NCBI GenBank assembly: GCA_963704825.1
Contig: CAVPHV010000001.1
Coordinates: 1 to 64,000, forward strand
Direction: 5' to 3'
Length of the DNA stretch: 64,000 nt
Source: CAVPHV01 sp963704825
GTDB taxonomy: Bacteria > Actinomycetota > Acidimicrobiia > Spongiisociales > UBA5794
The position numbers were made by a program, and so were the translations under genes. Positions within the stretch are counted from its first letter, which is position 1. Each line of letters opens with the position of its first letter. Under the pieces are notes generated by a model, which did not search any database, was not told the origin of the DNA, and saw nothing but the letters and a program-made list of their open reading frames with translations. Of the stretch, positions 15,730-23,744 are shown piece by piece.

Positions 15730-16497
15730 TCACGGCGCCGCCGCCGCAGACCGCGACGGAAGCGCAACCCCAAAGCCTTTGGTTGCCAGACGCATGATCA
15801 CGTAGCGAGGCTCGACTAGGTCGGCGACCCGTTCCTGGCACAACGCCTCGAGCTTGGCGAGCTCCTCCGCATACACCTCGGGGCCCTGGCGACGGGCCAG
15901 GCTGAGGAGGCGGGTGTTGCTCCACACCTTGTTGCGCCCCTCTTTCAAGAACCGCTTGGTCCCGGCTCGGTTGAATGGGGACATGACCGCGTCGACCCAG
16001 GTGCGATCGCCGGGATCCTCCAACGCGGCGATCCGTTTGTCTTCGCCCGGCACCCGGGCCACCAGGATCGAATCAACGTGGGCGTGGTCGGCGGCTCGGA
16101 CGGTCATCACCTCATCGTCGTCGAACTCATCGTCGGTGATCACTGCCAGGAGCGCTTGGGGCAGGTCGTAGTTGATGTGGGCGTTGATGCCGAGCAGGGC
16201 ATGGCGCACCGGCGGGACGCTCGGGTCCTTCGACACATCAAAGGCCACCTGCCACGGCCCAGGTGCGGCAGCGCCGTGCTCCCACGCATCAAAAGCGTCC
16301 ATATACAGCTGAGCGAACGCAATGCCCCAGCGCTCTGCCCACTCCGGATCGGTGAACTCGCCGGCGGCGGCGTCCTGCATCACGGCCCGAGTCGAGCGGA
16401 GGTAGGCCCCGTGGAAATACTGCCGCTCGTCGTCGGCGGCAATGAGGCGCTCGTTGATCTCTGCCATTCGGGCGATGAGTGGGTCGTGCAATGTCAC
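15730..16497 (-). CDS. DUF5995 family protein
   Basis: The 255-residue protein matches the DUF5995 pattern: an N-terminal helix with HDPLIARMAEINERL, then YFHGAYLRSTRAV, WVIAFDAWE-like FDAWEHGAAAP, and HALLGINAHINYDLPQALL. The conserved His-containing segment GINAHINYDL is the family hallmark. Function is not established. GTG 16497 is the last start before the similarity; the long upstream extension has none. It diverges from the membrane protein gene, so 16498-16555 holds both promoters. Confidence 0.75.
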   Translation of the reverse strand: MTLHDPLIARMAEINERLIAADDERQYFHGAYLRSTRAVMQDAAAGEFTDPEWAERWGIAFAQLYMDAFDAWEHGAAAPGPWQVAFDVSKDPSVPPVRHALLGINAHINYDLPQALLAVITDDEFDDDEVMTVRAADHAHVDSILVARVPGEDKRIAALEDPGDRTWVDAVMSPFNRAGTKRFLKEGRNKVWSNTRLLSLARRQGPEVYAEELAKLEALCQERVADLVEPRYVIMRLATKGFGVALPSRSAAAAP

Positions 16498-16555
16498 CCA
16501 GCAAGTAAAGCAGCAGGTCAAGCGCAGTGCGGATGAGTGGCGTAAGGTGCAATTC

Positions 16556-17419
16556 GTGGGTAAAGAGGGAACCATCGCAACAACCACCGTCTTGATGCGG
16601 CGGCTGCTCGCCGCCGCCGGCGTGCTTGTCCTGATCATCGGGTTGCCGCTGTATCTGGTTCCGCAGAACAGCAACGAATACTTCTCCTGGTCGGTGCGCG
16701 AGTCGCTTTCGGCGGCTTTCCTCGGCGGCGCCTACCTGGCGGCCGCGGTGATCGAGTTCTCCGCCGCCCGTGAGCGCGTGTGGGCGAATGCCCGGATTGC
16801 GATCCCGGCGGTGCTGGCTTTCACCCTGCTCACCATGCTCGTCACCCTGGGTAACCGCAATCAATATCAGTTCCAGGCACCCGGACTGGTACAGAGCGTC
16901 GGCACGTGGGCGTGGTTGATTGTCTACGTCGTGGTGCCTCCAATCATGGCGATCGTGCTGGTGGCCCAACTCCGCCGAGGCGGCGCTGATCCGGCTCGGC
17001 TTCACCTGGTACCGCTGGCGTTGCGGGGCACTCTGGTGGTCGGTGGCGTCGCCCTCGTGGCGGGTGGTGCCCTGCTGCTCATCGATCCCGGTTCCTCGTC
17101 GTGGATGTGGCCGTGGCCCGTAGCCGACCTCACCGCCCGAGCCTACGGGGCGTGGCTCGTCGGGTTTGGCATCGCCATGGTTCAGCTCGCTTGGGAAGCC
17201 GACTGGCGTCGGGTCCGGCCGGCGACTGCCGGAGCCGGCGTGCTCGGAGCGCTGCAGCTCATCGCCCTATTGCGGTATCCCGACGTGGCCGATTGGGGCG
17301 CTCCCCAAACATGGATCTATGTCGCAGTCATGGTGAGCTTTGCCGTTCTGGGCGCGTGGGGATGGCAGGCCTCCAGGGAGAGGGCTCGGCCGATCGCCGG
17401 GGTCGCGATCAACGCCTGA
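16556..17419 (+). CDS. Multi-pass membrane protein of unknown function
   Basis: The 287-residue protein has about eight hydrophobic segments, beginning LLAAAGVLVLIIGLPLYLV, with conserved-looking loops NSNEYFSWSV and DPGSSSWMWPWP. The Asn/Glu-Phe-x-Trp loop and WPWP loop recur in actinobacterial membrane proteins of unknown role. GTG 16556 has AAGGTG 9 nt upstream. The stop codon lies inside a hairpin terminator. Confidence 0.75.
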   Translation: MGKEGTIATTTVLMRRLLAAAGVLVLIIGLPLYLVPQNSNEYFSWSVRESLSAAFLGGAYLAAAVIEFSAARERVWANARIAIPAVLAFTLLTMLVTLGNRNQYQFQAPGLVQSVGTWAWLIVYVVVPPIMAIVLVAQLRRGGADPARLHLVPLALRGTLVVGGVALVAGGALLLIDPGSSSWMWPWPVADLTARAYGAWLVGFGIAMVQLAWEADWRRVRPATAGAGVLGALQLIALLRYPDVADWGAPQTWIYVAVMVSFAVLGAWGWQASRERARPIAGVAINA

Positions 17420-17439
17420 GGGTGCCGGATGCCCTCAGG
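17415..17439. terminator. Hairpin terminator overlapping a stop codon
   Basis: CCTGAGGG (17415-17422) and CCCTCAGG (17432-17439) form an 8-bp stem that includes the TGA stop of the membrane protein gene. The cyclase gene on the other strand ends at 17487, so the hairpin can serve both directions. Confidence 0.65.
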
Positions 17440-17486
17440 GGCAGACTCTTCTCTGCCGGGGGAGTCGTCTCGGGCTCAAAGGAACC

Positions 17487-20060
17487 TCACGCTCGGGAGC
17501 GGGCGACCGAGCGGGCCAGTTGGACGGCCTCGTCGAGGTCCAGTGCCTCGCCCCGTTTCAGTAGTTCGTCGAGTTCCGCCGGAGACAGAACCTGGCCGGC
17601 TACTTCGCGGGCATCGGGAAGACCAATTGTCTCCGGTTTGAGTCCGCCACCCAACTCTTCGCGGTGCCGAGTTGCTGCCCCATCGAGGACCACGGCATCT
17701 CGGGGGTTGTGTTCCGCCAAGATCGCAGCGCTGAAGTCGAGGACCAGCGTCAGGCCGGTCACATCGCCGACGGCCTCCATATCGTCGAGTAGACCTCTGA
17801 GCGTGCTGAGAGCCTCGTCGGATCTGCCGAGTTGGTGCCCGATGACCGCCTGGGCGGCCCGGCTTTGGAGCTCCTCGGCCCGGTCTCCGGCGGCGCCGAG
17901 GAGAGCCTCTGCCTCCGCCCAGGTCTCCAGCGCGCGGGTGAGGTCCCCGGAACTCCAGAAGGCCATGGACTGCGCACTGACGACTTTGTGGACGCCATCA
18001 GGTGCGCCGGCATCCTCGTAGGCGGCTCTGGCCAGTTCCGCGAATTCCTGGCCTCCTTGGGCGTTGCCCATCAGAGACGACGTGGTGCTGAGCCCGAAGA
18101 GCGCTTCCGCCTCGCCGAAGCGGTCTCCCGAGTCACGGAAAAAGGTGCGCGCCTGGTGGTACTGGTCAAGCGCCTCGTCATAGCGGCCCTGCCAATACAG
18201 CAGCGCGGCGAGGCCGGTGTAGCCGATGGCGCGTGCCTCCGGCGAGGCCGTTGGTATCGAGAGGAGCTGCTCGAGGGTCGACGTTGCTTCGAGCATGTGG
18301 CCTCTGCGGTGAAAGAAGCGCCACGCCGCACCAAAACACCGCAGCCCCGGGTCCGGCGCGGCGGCGGCGATTCCGCGGCGGGCCACGGCGCGGAGGTTGT
18401 CCAACTCCGTGGCTAGTCGATCGAGCCAGACGCCCTGGCCAGTGGCCCCGAGCTGTGGTCCGGCCTGTTCGGCAAGCCCGGCATAGAAGGCCGCGTGCCG
18501 TTCGACCACATCGGCGAGCTCGTCGGCGTCATCCAGCCGTTGCAGGGCGTACTCCTGGATCGAGTCGAGCATCACAAACCGGATCTCGCCGTTCGATATC
18601 GACTTCTGGAGAAGGCTCTTGTCGAGGAGCGTGGCGATCCCCGGAACGACCGCGGTTGCCAGCCGCGGCGCCACCACCCGCTCGGCGGCGTCGAGGGCAA
18701 ACCCTCTTTCGAATCCACCCAACTGACGGAACACGGCCTGTTCCTGGTCCGACAACAGGTCATAGCTCCACCCGATGGCGTGCCGCAGCGTGTGGTGGCG
18801 CTCCGGGGTGTCGGTCAACCCGGCGCTCAGGTCGAGGCGGCCCGAAAGTCGGGCGAGGAGCCCATCGAGTCCGAAGAGACGGACATGTGGGGCGGCGAGT
18901 TCGAGGGCGAGCGGTAGCGCATCGAGTCGCTCGACGAGCGCACTGACCAGTCCGCCGTTGGCGTCGGTAACGGTGAACGATGGGTCTGAGATCGCTACTC
19001 GGGAGGCAAACAGTTCGACTGCCTCAGCCGGGACCAGGGGCGGGATCCGATACACGTGCTCCACCCGGAGCCGCAGCAGGGATTGACTGGTGACCAGAAC
19101 CCGCAGTTCGGGAACCATCTCGAGCAGTAGGCCAACGTCCTTCGCCGCTTCCAGCAGGTGCTCGAAACTGTCGAGGACGAGAAGGTGTGGCCCGTTGCCG
19201 AGTCGTTCCGCAACTGCTTCGAGTCGTGGCGTCGGGCCGTCATCGCGGATCCTGAGCGCGTCGGCGATTGCGGGAACGACGTGGCCCGATGAGTGGAGCC
19301 CTTCGAGCGCGACGTAGGTGACTCCGTGCCGGAACAGGCCGAGAACCTGGCTCGCAACGGCAGTCGCCAGCCGGCTCTTCCCTGATCCACTCGGGCCGGT
19401 GAGCGTGACGAGGCGCACGTGTCCCAACAGGTCGATGACCTCTTCGAGTTCTTTCGTCCGGCCGACGAGCGTCGACGATGGTGCCGGCAGGTTGTTGGGC
19501 GTCGCGTCGAGCGACCTGATCGGCGGATGCGATAGGTCGAGGCCCGGAGCCGTCACCTGAAAGATCCGCTCCGGCTCGCTGATGTCCTTGAAATGGTGAA
19601 CACCCAGGTCGCGGAAGACGACGTCGCCTCCCGGCCCGTCGTGCGCGGCGGCTCGGGTTCTCGCCGAGACCAGGATTTGGCCGCCGTGGCCGGACGCCGA
19701 GATGCGAGCGGCTCGGTGCACGTCGAGGCCGACATAGTCGTCGCCGCCGAGCAGCCCTTCCCCGGTGTGCAGGCCAATCCGAACCCGAACGGTGCCGCCG
19801 GTCGGCCAGGTGTGGGCGGCCAGGAAGCGTTGTGCGGCGATGGCTGCCGCGACGGACTCCTTTGCCGACGCGAACACGTAGAAGAAGGCGTCGCCCTCCG
19901 ACCGTATCTCGACCCCGGTATGGAACGCCTTCCTCACCAGGCGATGGTGCTGCTCGAGCACGTCGGCGAAACCGGCGTCGCCGAGTCGCTCGACGATGTG
20001 GGTCGAGCCCTCGATATCGGTGAAGACGAACGTCACCGTGCCGGTGGGGAGTGGATTCAT
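17487..20060 (-). CDS. Class III nucleotide cyclase fused to AAA ATPase and TPR-like repeats
   Basis: This 857-residue regulator opens with a class III adenylate/guanylate cyclase domain (1-170). TFVFTDIEGST and EGDAFFYVF hold the two metal-binding Asp residues, but the usual Asn of the VN-x-AAR motif is His (DVHRAARIS). A STAND-type ATPase follows, with P-loop LTGPSGSGKSRLA and LLVLDSFEHLLEA as Walker B, then a winged region (HAIGWSYDLLSDQEQAVF). The C-terminal 300 residues are helical TPR-like repeats (GLAALLYWQGRYDEAL). The architecture is common in actinobacteria and is thought to couple ligand sensing to cyclic nucleotide output. It stands alone on the minus strand. Confidence 0.9.
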   Translation of the reverse strand: MNPLPTGTVTFVFTDIEGSTHIVERLGDAGFADVLEQHHRLVRKAFHTGVEIRSEGDAFFYVFASAKESVAAAIAAQRFLAAHTWPTGGTVRVRIGLHTGEGLLGGDDYVGLDVHRAARISASGHGGQILVSARTRAAAHDGPGGDVVFRDLGVHHFKDISEPERIFQVTAPGLDLSHPPIRSLDATPNNLPAPSSTLVGRTKELEEVIDLLGHVRLVTLTGPSGSGKSRLATAVASQVLGLFRHGVTYVALEGLHSSGHVVPAIADALRIRDDGPTPRLEAVAERLGNGPHLLVLDSFEHLLEAAKDVGLLLEMVPELRVLVTSQSLLRLRVEHVYRIPPLVPAEAVELFASRVAISDPSFTVTDANGGLVSALVERLDALPLALELAAPHVRLFGLDGLLARLSGRLDLSAGLTDTPERHHTLRHAIGWSYDLLSDQEQAVFRQLGGFERGFALDAAERVVAPRLATAVVPGIATLLDKSLLQKSISNGEIRFVMLDSIQEYALQRLDDADELADVVERHAAFYAGLAEQAGPQLGATGQGVWLDRLATELDNLRAVARRGIAAAAPDPGLRCFGAAWRFFHRRGHMLEATSTLEQLLSIPTASPEARAIGYTGLAALLYWQGRYDEALDQYHQARTFFRDSGDRFGEAEALFGLSTTSSLMGNAQGGQEFAELARAAYEDAGAPDGVHKVVSAQSMAFWSSGDLTRALETWAEAEALLGAAGDRAEELQSRAAQAVIGHQLGRSDEALSTLRGLLDDMEAVGDVTGLTLVLDFSAAILAEHNPRDAVVLDGAATRHREELGGGLKPETIGLPDAREVAGQVLSPAELDELLKRGEALDLDEAVQLARSVARSRA

Positions 20061-20155
20061 CCCCTGAACCTACCGGGACCGGCCGGACGCTGCGCCGGGC
20101 CGCGGCTGCATCAGCGGCCGAGAGGCGACTGGGCTCGCTCCCATCGATGTTTGGT

Positions 20156-20455
20156 CTAGACGATCAGCTCGCAGGATTTGCCGACCACGTCATGCATACG
20201 AACAAACGCGTCTTGAGTGCCGGCGCTGCTCTGGCCCGGCAATGTCCCGTTGGTGACGCCGGTGTCGTAGATGCCCGAGACCCCCACCGCGACGCCCAGG
20301 GCGCTGTCGTCGTCGCTGGTGCCGAATTGGCGAGTCCACAGGTGGGCCGGCGGGCTCTCGGCCTCGGCGGTGCCTTCGGTCAGCAGGAATGCGCCCGAGA
20401 ACAACACAAAGGCGCTTGCGGAGATAGTGAGCTTGCGAGTCCACGCGGAACGCAT
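20156..20455 (-). CDS. Secreted protein with a truncated SBBP beta-propeller repeat
   Basis: GGAGGG upstream of ATG 20455 leads into a signal peptide (LTISASAFVLFSGAFLLTEG, then AEA). After it comes one SBBP-type repeat: LWTRQFGTSDDDSALGVAVG then GTLPGQSSAGTQDAFVR. The chain stops 14 residues later at 99 residues, where relatives carry several repeats. It looks like the 5' remnant of a larger surface protein, although it could still be made and exported. Confidence 0.55.
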   Translation of the reverse strand: MRSAWTRKLTISASAFVLFSGAFLLTEGTAEAESPPAHLWTRQFGTSDDDSALGVAVGVSGIYDTGVTNGTLPGQSSAGTQDAFVRMHDVVGKSCELIV

Positions 20456-20649
20456 GATGGATTCCCTCCCAGGAGTTGCTCCACACGTACCGCGATTGAG
20501 GCCGGTCGGCTAGAGACGAGAGACCCGGGCTCACCTGGGGGTGGCTGCGGCCGGTCGGCACGATCTGTTGTCATCCGTCTTCTCGGGCGCTCCGTAAATG
20601 GAGTGTAGATCGGCTCGTGGGAGTCGACAGAACTCAAAGGAAACAGACA

Positions 20650-21744
20650 ATGCGACGTATTCTTGGTTTGCTCCTCTCAGGAGCACTCATGGTGGGGCTG
20701 TTGGCGGTTCCCGCTGCTGCCGAAGAGCCGCCCTCCATCGGCGAAACAGTGATTGCCGTGTCAGGCACCGGCGGTCCCGACGACAAGCCCTGGGACTATG
20801 ACATCCTACTCGCTGCCATCTTGGCCGACGAGGTCTTGACGGACGCGGTTCTCGGACAGAACAGCTTTGAAGGCGTTGACCTCACCGTCTTTGCGCCGTC
20901 CGACAATGCTTTCATGAAGCTCACCGGCACCTCCACCGAGGCTGATGCGGCTGCTGCACTCGGCGGGCTCATCGGAACCGAAGCTCTCCGCGACATCGTG
21001 CTCTATCACGTCGTCGTCGGTGAAGGGCTCTTTGCTGCCGACGTGTTTACCGACGAGAAGTGGAAGACCAACGTCCTCGAGATGGGCAACGAAGATCCGC
21101 TCTATGTCAAGATGGATCGCCTCATCGACGGCACGGGCAACCGGGTGTTCCCGAACCTGAACCGGGTGAACATCGAAGCCTCCAACGGTGTCATCCACAC
21201 CATCAAGGAAGTCCTCACGCCCCCGGCCGAGTCTGTCGGCTCCATCGGTGCAACCGTCATCGCTGTTTCGAGCACCGACGGTGTCGATGACAACCCGATG
21301 GACTTCGACATTCTGCTGGCCGCCGTGCTGGCCGACGATGTTCTTACCGACGCCGTCCTTGGACAGAACGACTTCGCTGGCGTGGACCTGACCGTGTTCG
21401 CTCCGAACGACGCTGCCTTCATCAAGCTGACCGGTACCTCAACCGAGGCTGAGGCTGCGGCTGCCCTTGCCGGCCTGATTGGCACCGACGCGCTGCGCGA
21501 CATCGTGCTCTACCACGTCATCGCCGGCGAAGCCGTCTCCTACAGCGACGCTTTCGCCACCAAGCCGTGGAACGTTAAGAATGTCGAGATGGCCAACGGC
21601 GACTCGATCAGCATCAAGAACTATCGCATCACCGACGGGACGGACAACAAGGTATGGCCCAAGAACGGTTCGGTCGACATCCAGGCCGACAACGGTGTCA
21701 TCCACGTCGTCAAGGAGGTTCTCTCGCCCCCGGCTGACAGGTAG
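20650..21744 (+). CDS. Secreted protein with two fasciclin (FAS1) domains
   Basis: The 364-residue product has a signal peptide (RRILGLLLSGALMVGLLAVP, AAA cleavage) and two FAS1 domains of about 165 residues. Each carries DLTVFAPSDNAF or DLTVFAPNDAAF, RDIVLYHVV(V/I) and the closing NGVIH(T/V)(I/V)KEVL(T/S)PP. FAS1 domains mediate adhesion or polymer binding outside the cell. The domains are so alike that they arose by duplication. Start ATG 20650 follows AAAGGAAA. A hairpin terminator follows the gene. Confidence 0.92.
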   Translation: MRRILGLLLSGALMVGLLAVPAAAEEPPSIGETVIAVSGTGGPDDKPWDYDILLAAILADEVLTDAVLGQNSFEGVDLTVFAPSDNAFMKLTGTSTEADAAAALGGLIGTEALRDIVLYHVVVGEGLFAADVFTDEKWKTNVLEMGNEDPLYVKMDRLIDGTGNRVFPNLNRVNIEASNGVIHTIKEVLTPPAESVGSIGATVIAVSSTDGVDDNPMDFDILLAAVLADDVLTDAVLGQNDFAGVDLTVFAPNDAAFIKLTGTSTEAEAAAALAGLIGTDALRDIVLYHVIAGEAVSYSDAFATKPWNVKNVEMANGDSISIKNYRITDGTDNKVWPKNGSVDIQADNGVIHVVKEVLSPPADR

Positions 21745-21773
21745 ATCAACCGACGACCGCTAACCAACTACGC

Positions 21774-21804
21774 CGCAGGGTCCGGGCTACCCCCGGGCCC
21801 TGCG
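21774..21804 (+). terminator. Hairpin terminator after the fasciclin gene
   Basis: CGCAGGGTCCGGG (21774-21786) pairs with CCCGGGCCCTGCG (21792-21804) over 13 positions with one G-U pair and a 5-nt loop, 30 nt after the stop. There is no T-tract. Confidence 0.7.
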
Positions 21805-21949
21805 TCGCGTCCGGATCCCGGCGCGTAGTGCGAGTCGTAGGGTGCGGGCGCGGGTCCAGACGGAGGGGAGAAGACAGCGGGCGATTGACCCGGCTACCTT
21901 CTCGCATGTTGGTCACCAGGGTCTTCGGGTCAAGCGAATGGAGAGAGCC

Positions 21950-22102
21950 GTGCAGCAGAGATCGTTCTTGGGAAGCCTGGCCATCTTTGTGCTGGTGCTT
22001 GCCGTCCTGAAGTTCTTCTTCGGTTGGAACATCTCGATCATCGGCAGTGTCGTGCTCACCATCATCCTGTCGTTGGTCTTCTCGCTGATCAACCGTCGCT
22101 GA
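21950..22102 (+). CDS. Small two-helix membrane protein
   Basis: This 50-residue protein has two hydrophobic segments (FLGSLAIFVLVLAVLKFFF and IIGSVVLTIILSLVFSL) joined by GWNIS and ends NRR. GGAGAG lies 4 nt before GTG 21950; an in-frame ATG at 21938 is the alternative. I know no named family, and no operon partner is visible. Its size suggests a membrane-stress or complex-modulating peptide, which is only a guess. Confidence 0.55.
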   Translation: MQQRSFLGSLAIFVLVLAVLKFFFGWNISIIGSVVLTIILSLVFSLINRR

Positions 22103-22145
22103 GGAGCTGCTCGGCAGCGGGGCCGAACCACGCGAGCGGGAGTGC

Positions 22146-22448
22146 TCAGGCGCCGCTCTTCGGCCTGCGGCGAATCCACCACGCTGCAGAACTTGCCACC
22201 AGGTCGCCCGATACCGAGCCAATCAGCGAGCCGATGATTACGTCACCCGGGTAATGCACGCCCGTGTGGACCCGGGAGTAGGCGACGGCACCGGCGAGGA
22301 AGTGGAGAGGGACGCCGAGCAGGGGAATCTGGGCCCCGACCGCATTGGCGAAGGCAAAGGCCGAAGCGGAGTGTCCCGACGGGAACGAAGTCGACTCCGG
22401 CATGTGAACGTAGCGGGCCGAGGGGACATCCTCTCCGACGCGGTCAGG
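22146..22448 (-). pseudogene. PAP2 phosphatase C-terminal half
   Basis: The frame contains the phosphatidic-acid phosphatase type 2 motifs TSFPSGHSASAFAFA and SRVHTGVHYPGDVIIGS, that is the PSGH and SRxxxxxHxxxD catalytic blocks. The first catalytic block (KxxxxxxRP) and the first membrane helices are missing: the frame opens at DRVGEDVPSARYVHMPE directly against the end of the DAGK remnant. A deletion removing the end of one gene and the start of the next explains both losses. Confidence 0.65.
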
Positions 22449-23093
22449 TCACCGCACTGACTCCGAGGTGGCCGGAGTCCGATCGGAAACGCCGGCCGAA
22501 GTCGGGCGGCCCGGAGTAGCAGTACCGGTTGTTCGAGATCAGCAGCAGCGGGCACGCTCGTGGACCCGGCCGTCGGGCGTCTGGTACTGCAGCGCCCTGC
22601 GTCGACGTCGGCTGCGCTGGCCTCGAGGACCTTGGCGAAGGCCTTGTCCTTCTGCTCGCGATACCCGTCCTGATGAACGGCCTGGACGTAGATACCGAAG
22701 CTGAGCTTGTTGAGGAACAGCCGGTCTGCTGCGGGGGCGTGATCGACGAGAACCTCCTCGCCGTCACGGATTGCGTCGAGCGCCGATAGTGGGTTGTCGC
22801 GATCGAGACCGAGGTCGAGCGCAAAGTGGTTGCGAGTCCCGACTGGGACACAGAAGAACGGGACGTCATGCTCGATGGCGACACCGGCGACGACGCCGAG
22901 TGACCCAACGCCACCCCCGTGCCGATCGCGTCGGCACCGTCGCGAATCGCTTGGACCGCGAGTTCCTTCAGGTGGTCGCCCTTCTCCATGACGATGGTGC
23001 GGATACCGGCGTCGGCGGCCACCGCTGCGAGGTTGTATTCGGCGGCCTCGCCGTCGCCGCTCCAGGGATTGATGACCAGAACTGGTCAGTCAC
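22444..23093 (-). pseudogene. Diacylglycerol/lipid kinase remnant with several frameshifts
   Basis: Pieced together across frames, the sequence is a DAGK-family lipid kinase: PVLVINPWSGDGEAAEYNLA, MEKGDHLKELAVQAIRDGAD, then GGVGSLGVVAGVAIEHDVPFF, PVGTRNHFALDLGL and LLLISNNRYCYSGPP. One base seems missing at each of four places: near 23080 (CAGTTC), at the 22914-22918 C run, near 22595-22597 and near 22550-22552. The last part of the fold is also absent. It is therefore either a decayed gene or a badly resolved stretch. Confidence 0.65.
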
Positions 23094-23144
23094 GTTGGAT
23101 GCCCGGGTTGCGGTCGAATGGTAGGAGGCCAGACGAGAATCCAC

Positions 23145-23735
23145 TCAATCGTTGCTCAGCGGCGTCGGCCTCTTGCCCGCCGCGGCACGGCCGGCGATGT
23201 CGGCGACACGGCGGGCTCGAGTCTCGGGGCGCTTGGCGCTGACCAGCCAATAGAGGGCGGCGCGCTTCACCGACGACGAAAACGTGGCAAAGGTCGCCTG
23301 CGCTGTCGGGCCGGCGGCGGCAAGGGCCGCCGCAAGATCCTCGGGTACGACGCCCGCCCCGGGGCCGTCCATGATGGTCCACGAGCCGTTTTCCTTGGCC
23401 ACCGCAACGCTCGCCAGTCCGGCGGGGGCCATGCGGCCCTCATCGGTGAGCAGCCGGATCTTGTCCTTGTTGATCTTCGACCAGACGCTTCGTGGCTTGC
23501 GACGCGTCCAATACTGGCGATAGCTGACGTCGTCGATCCTTTGGACTTTGCTGTCGATCCAGCCGAAGCACAATGCCTCGTCGACGGCGTCTTCCCAGGC
23601 AACGGACGGCCGGTCGGAGCCCTTCTTGTAGAACACGAGCCACACCGCATCGGCGGACTCGTGATTGGCCGCCAGCCATTCCCGCCAGGCGGCCGCGTCG
23701 GGTGCCGAGATCTGGGGAATCGACGAGTTCTCCAC
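23145..23735 (-). CDS. YdeI/OmpD-associated family protein
   Basis: The 196-residue protein shows the bacteriocin-protection YdeI/OmdA pattern: AAAWREWLAANHESADAVWL, VAWEDAVDEALCFGWIDSKV, YWTRRKPRSVWSKINKDKI, and the C-terminal ATFATFSSSVKRAALYWLVSA with RPETRARRV. Family members are linked to envelope and antimicrobial-peptide responses, but the biochemistry is unknown. It follows the TMADH-like gene on the same strand by 9 bp. Length and motifs are complete. Confidence 0.85.
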   Translation of the reverse strand: MENSSIPQISAPDAAAWREWLAANHESADAVWLVFYKKGSDRPSVAWEDAVDEALCFGWIDSKVQRIDDVSYRQYWTRRKPRSVWSKINKDKIRLLTDEGRMAPAGLASVAVAKENGSWTIMDGPGAGVVPEDLAAALAAAGPTAQATFATFSSSVKRAALYWLVSAKRPETRARRVADIAGRAAAGKRPTPLSND

Positions 23736-23744
23736 GACGTCGGA

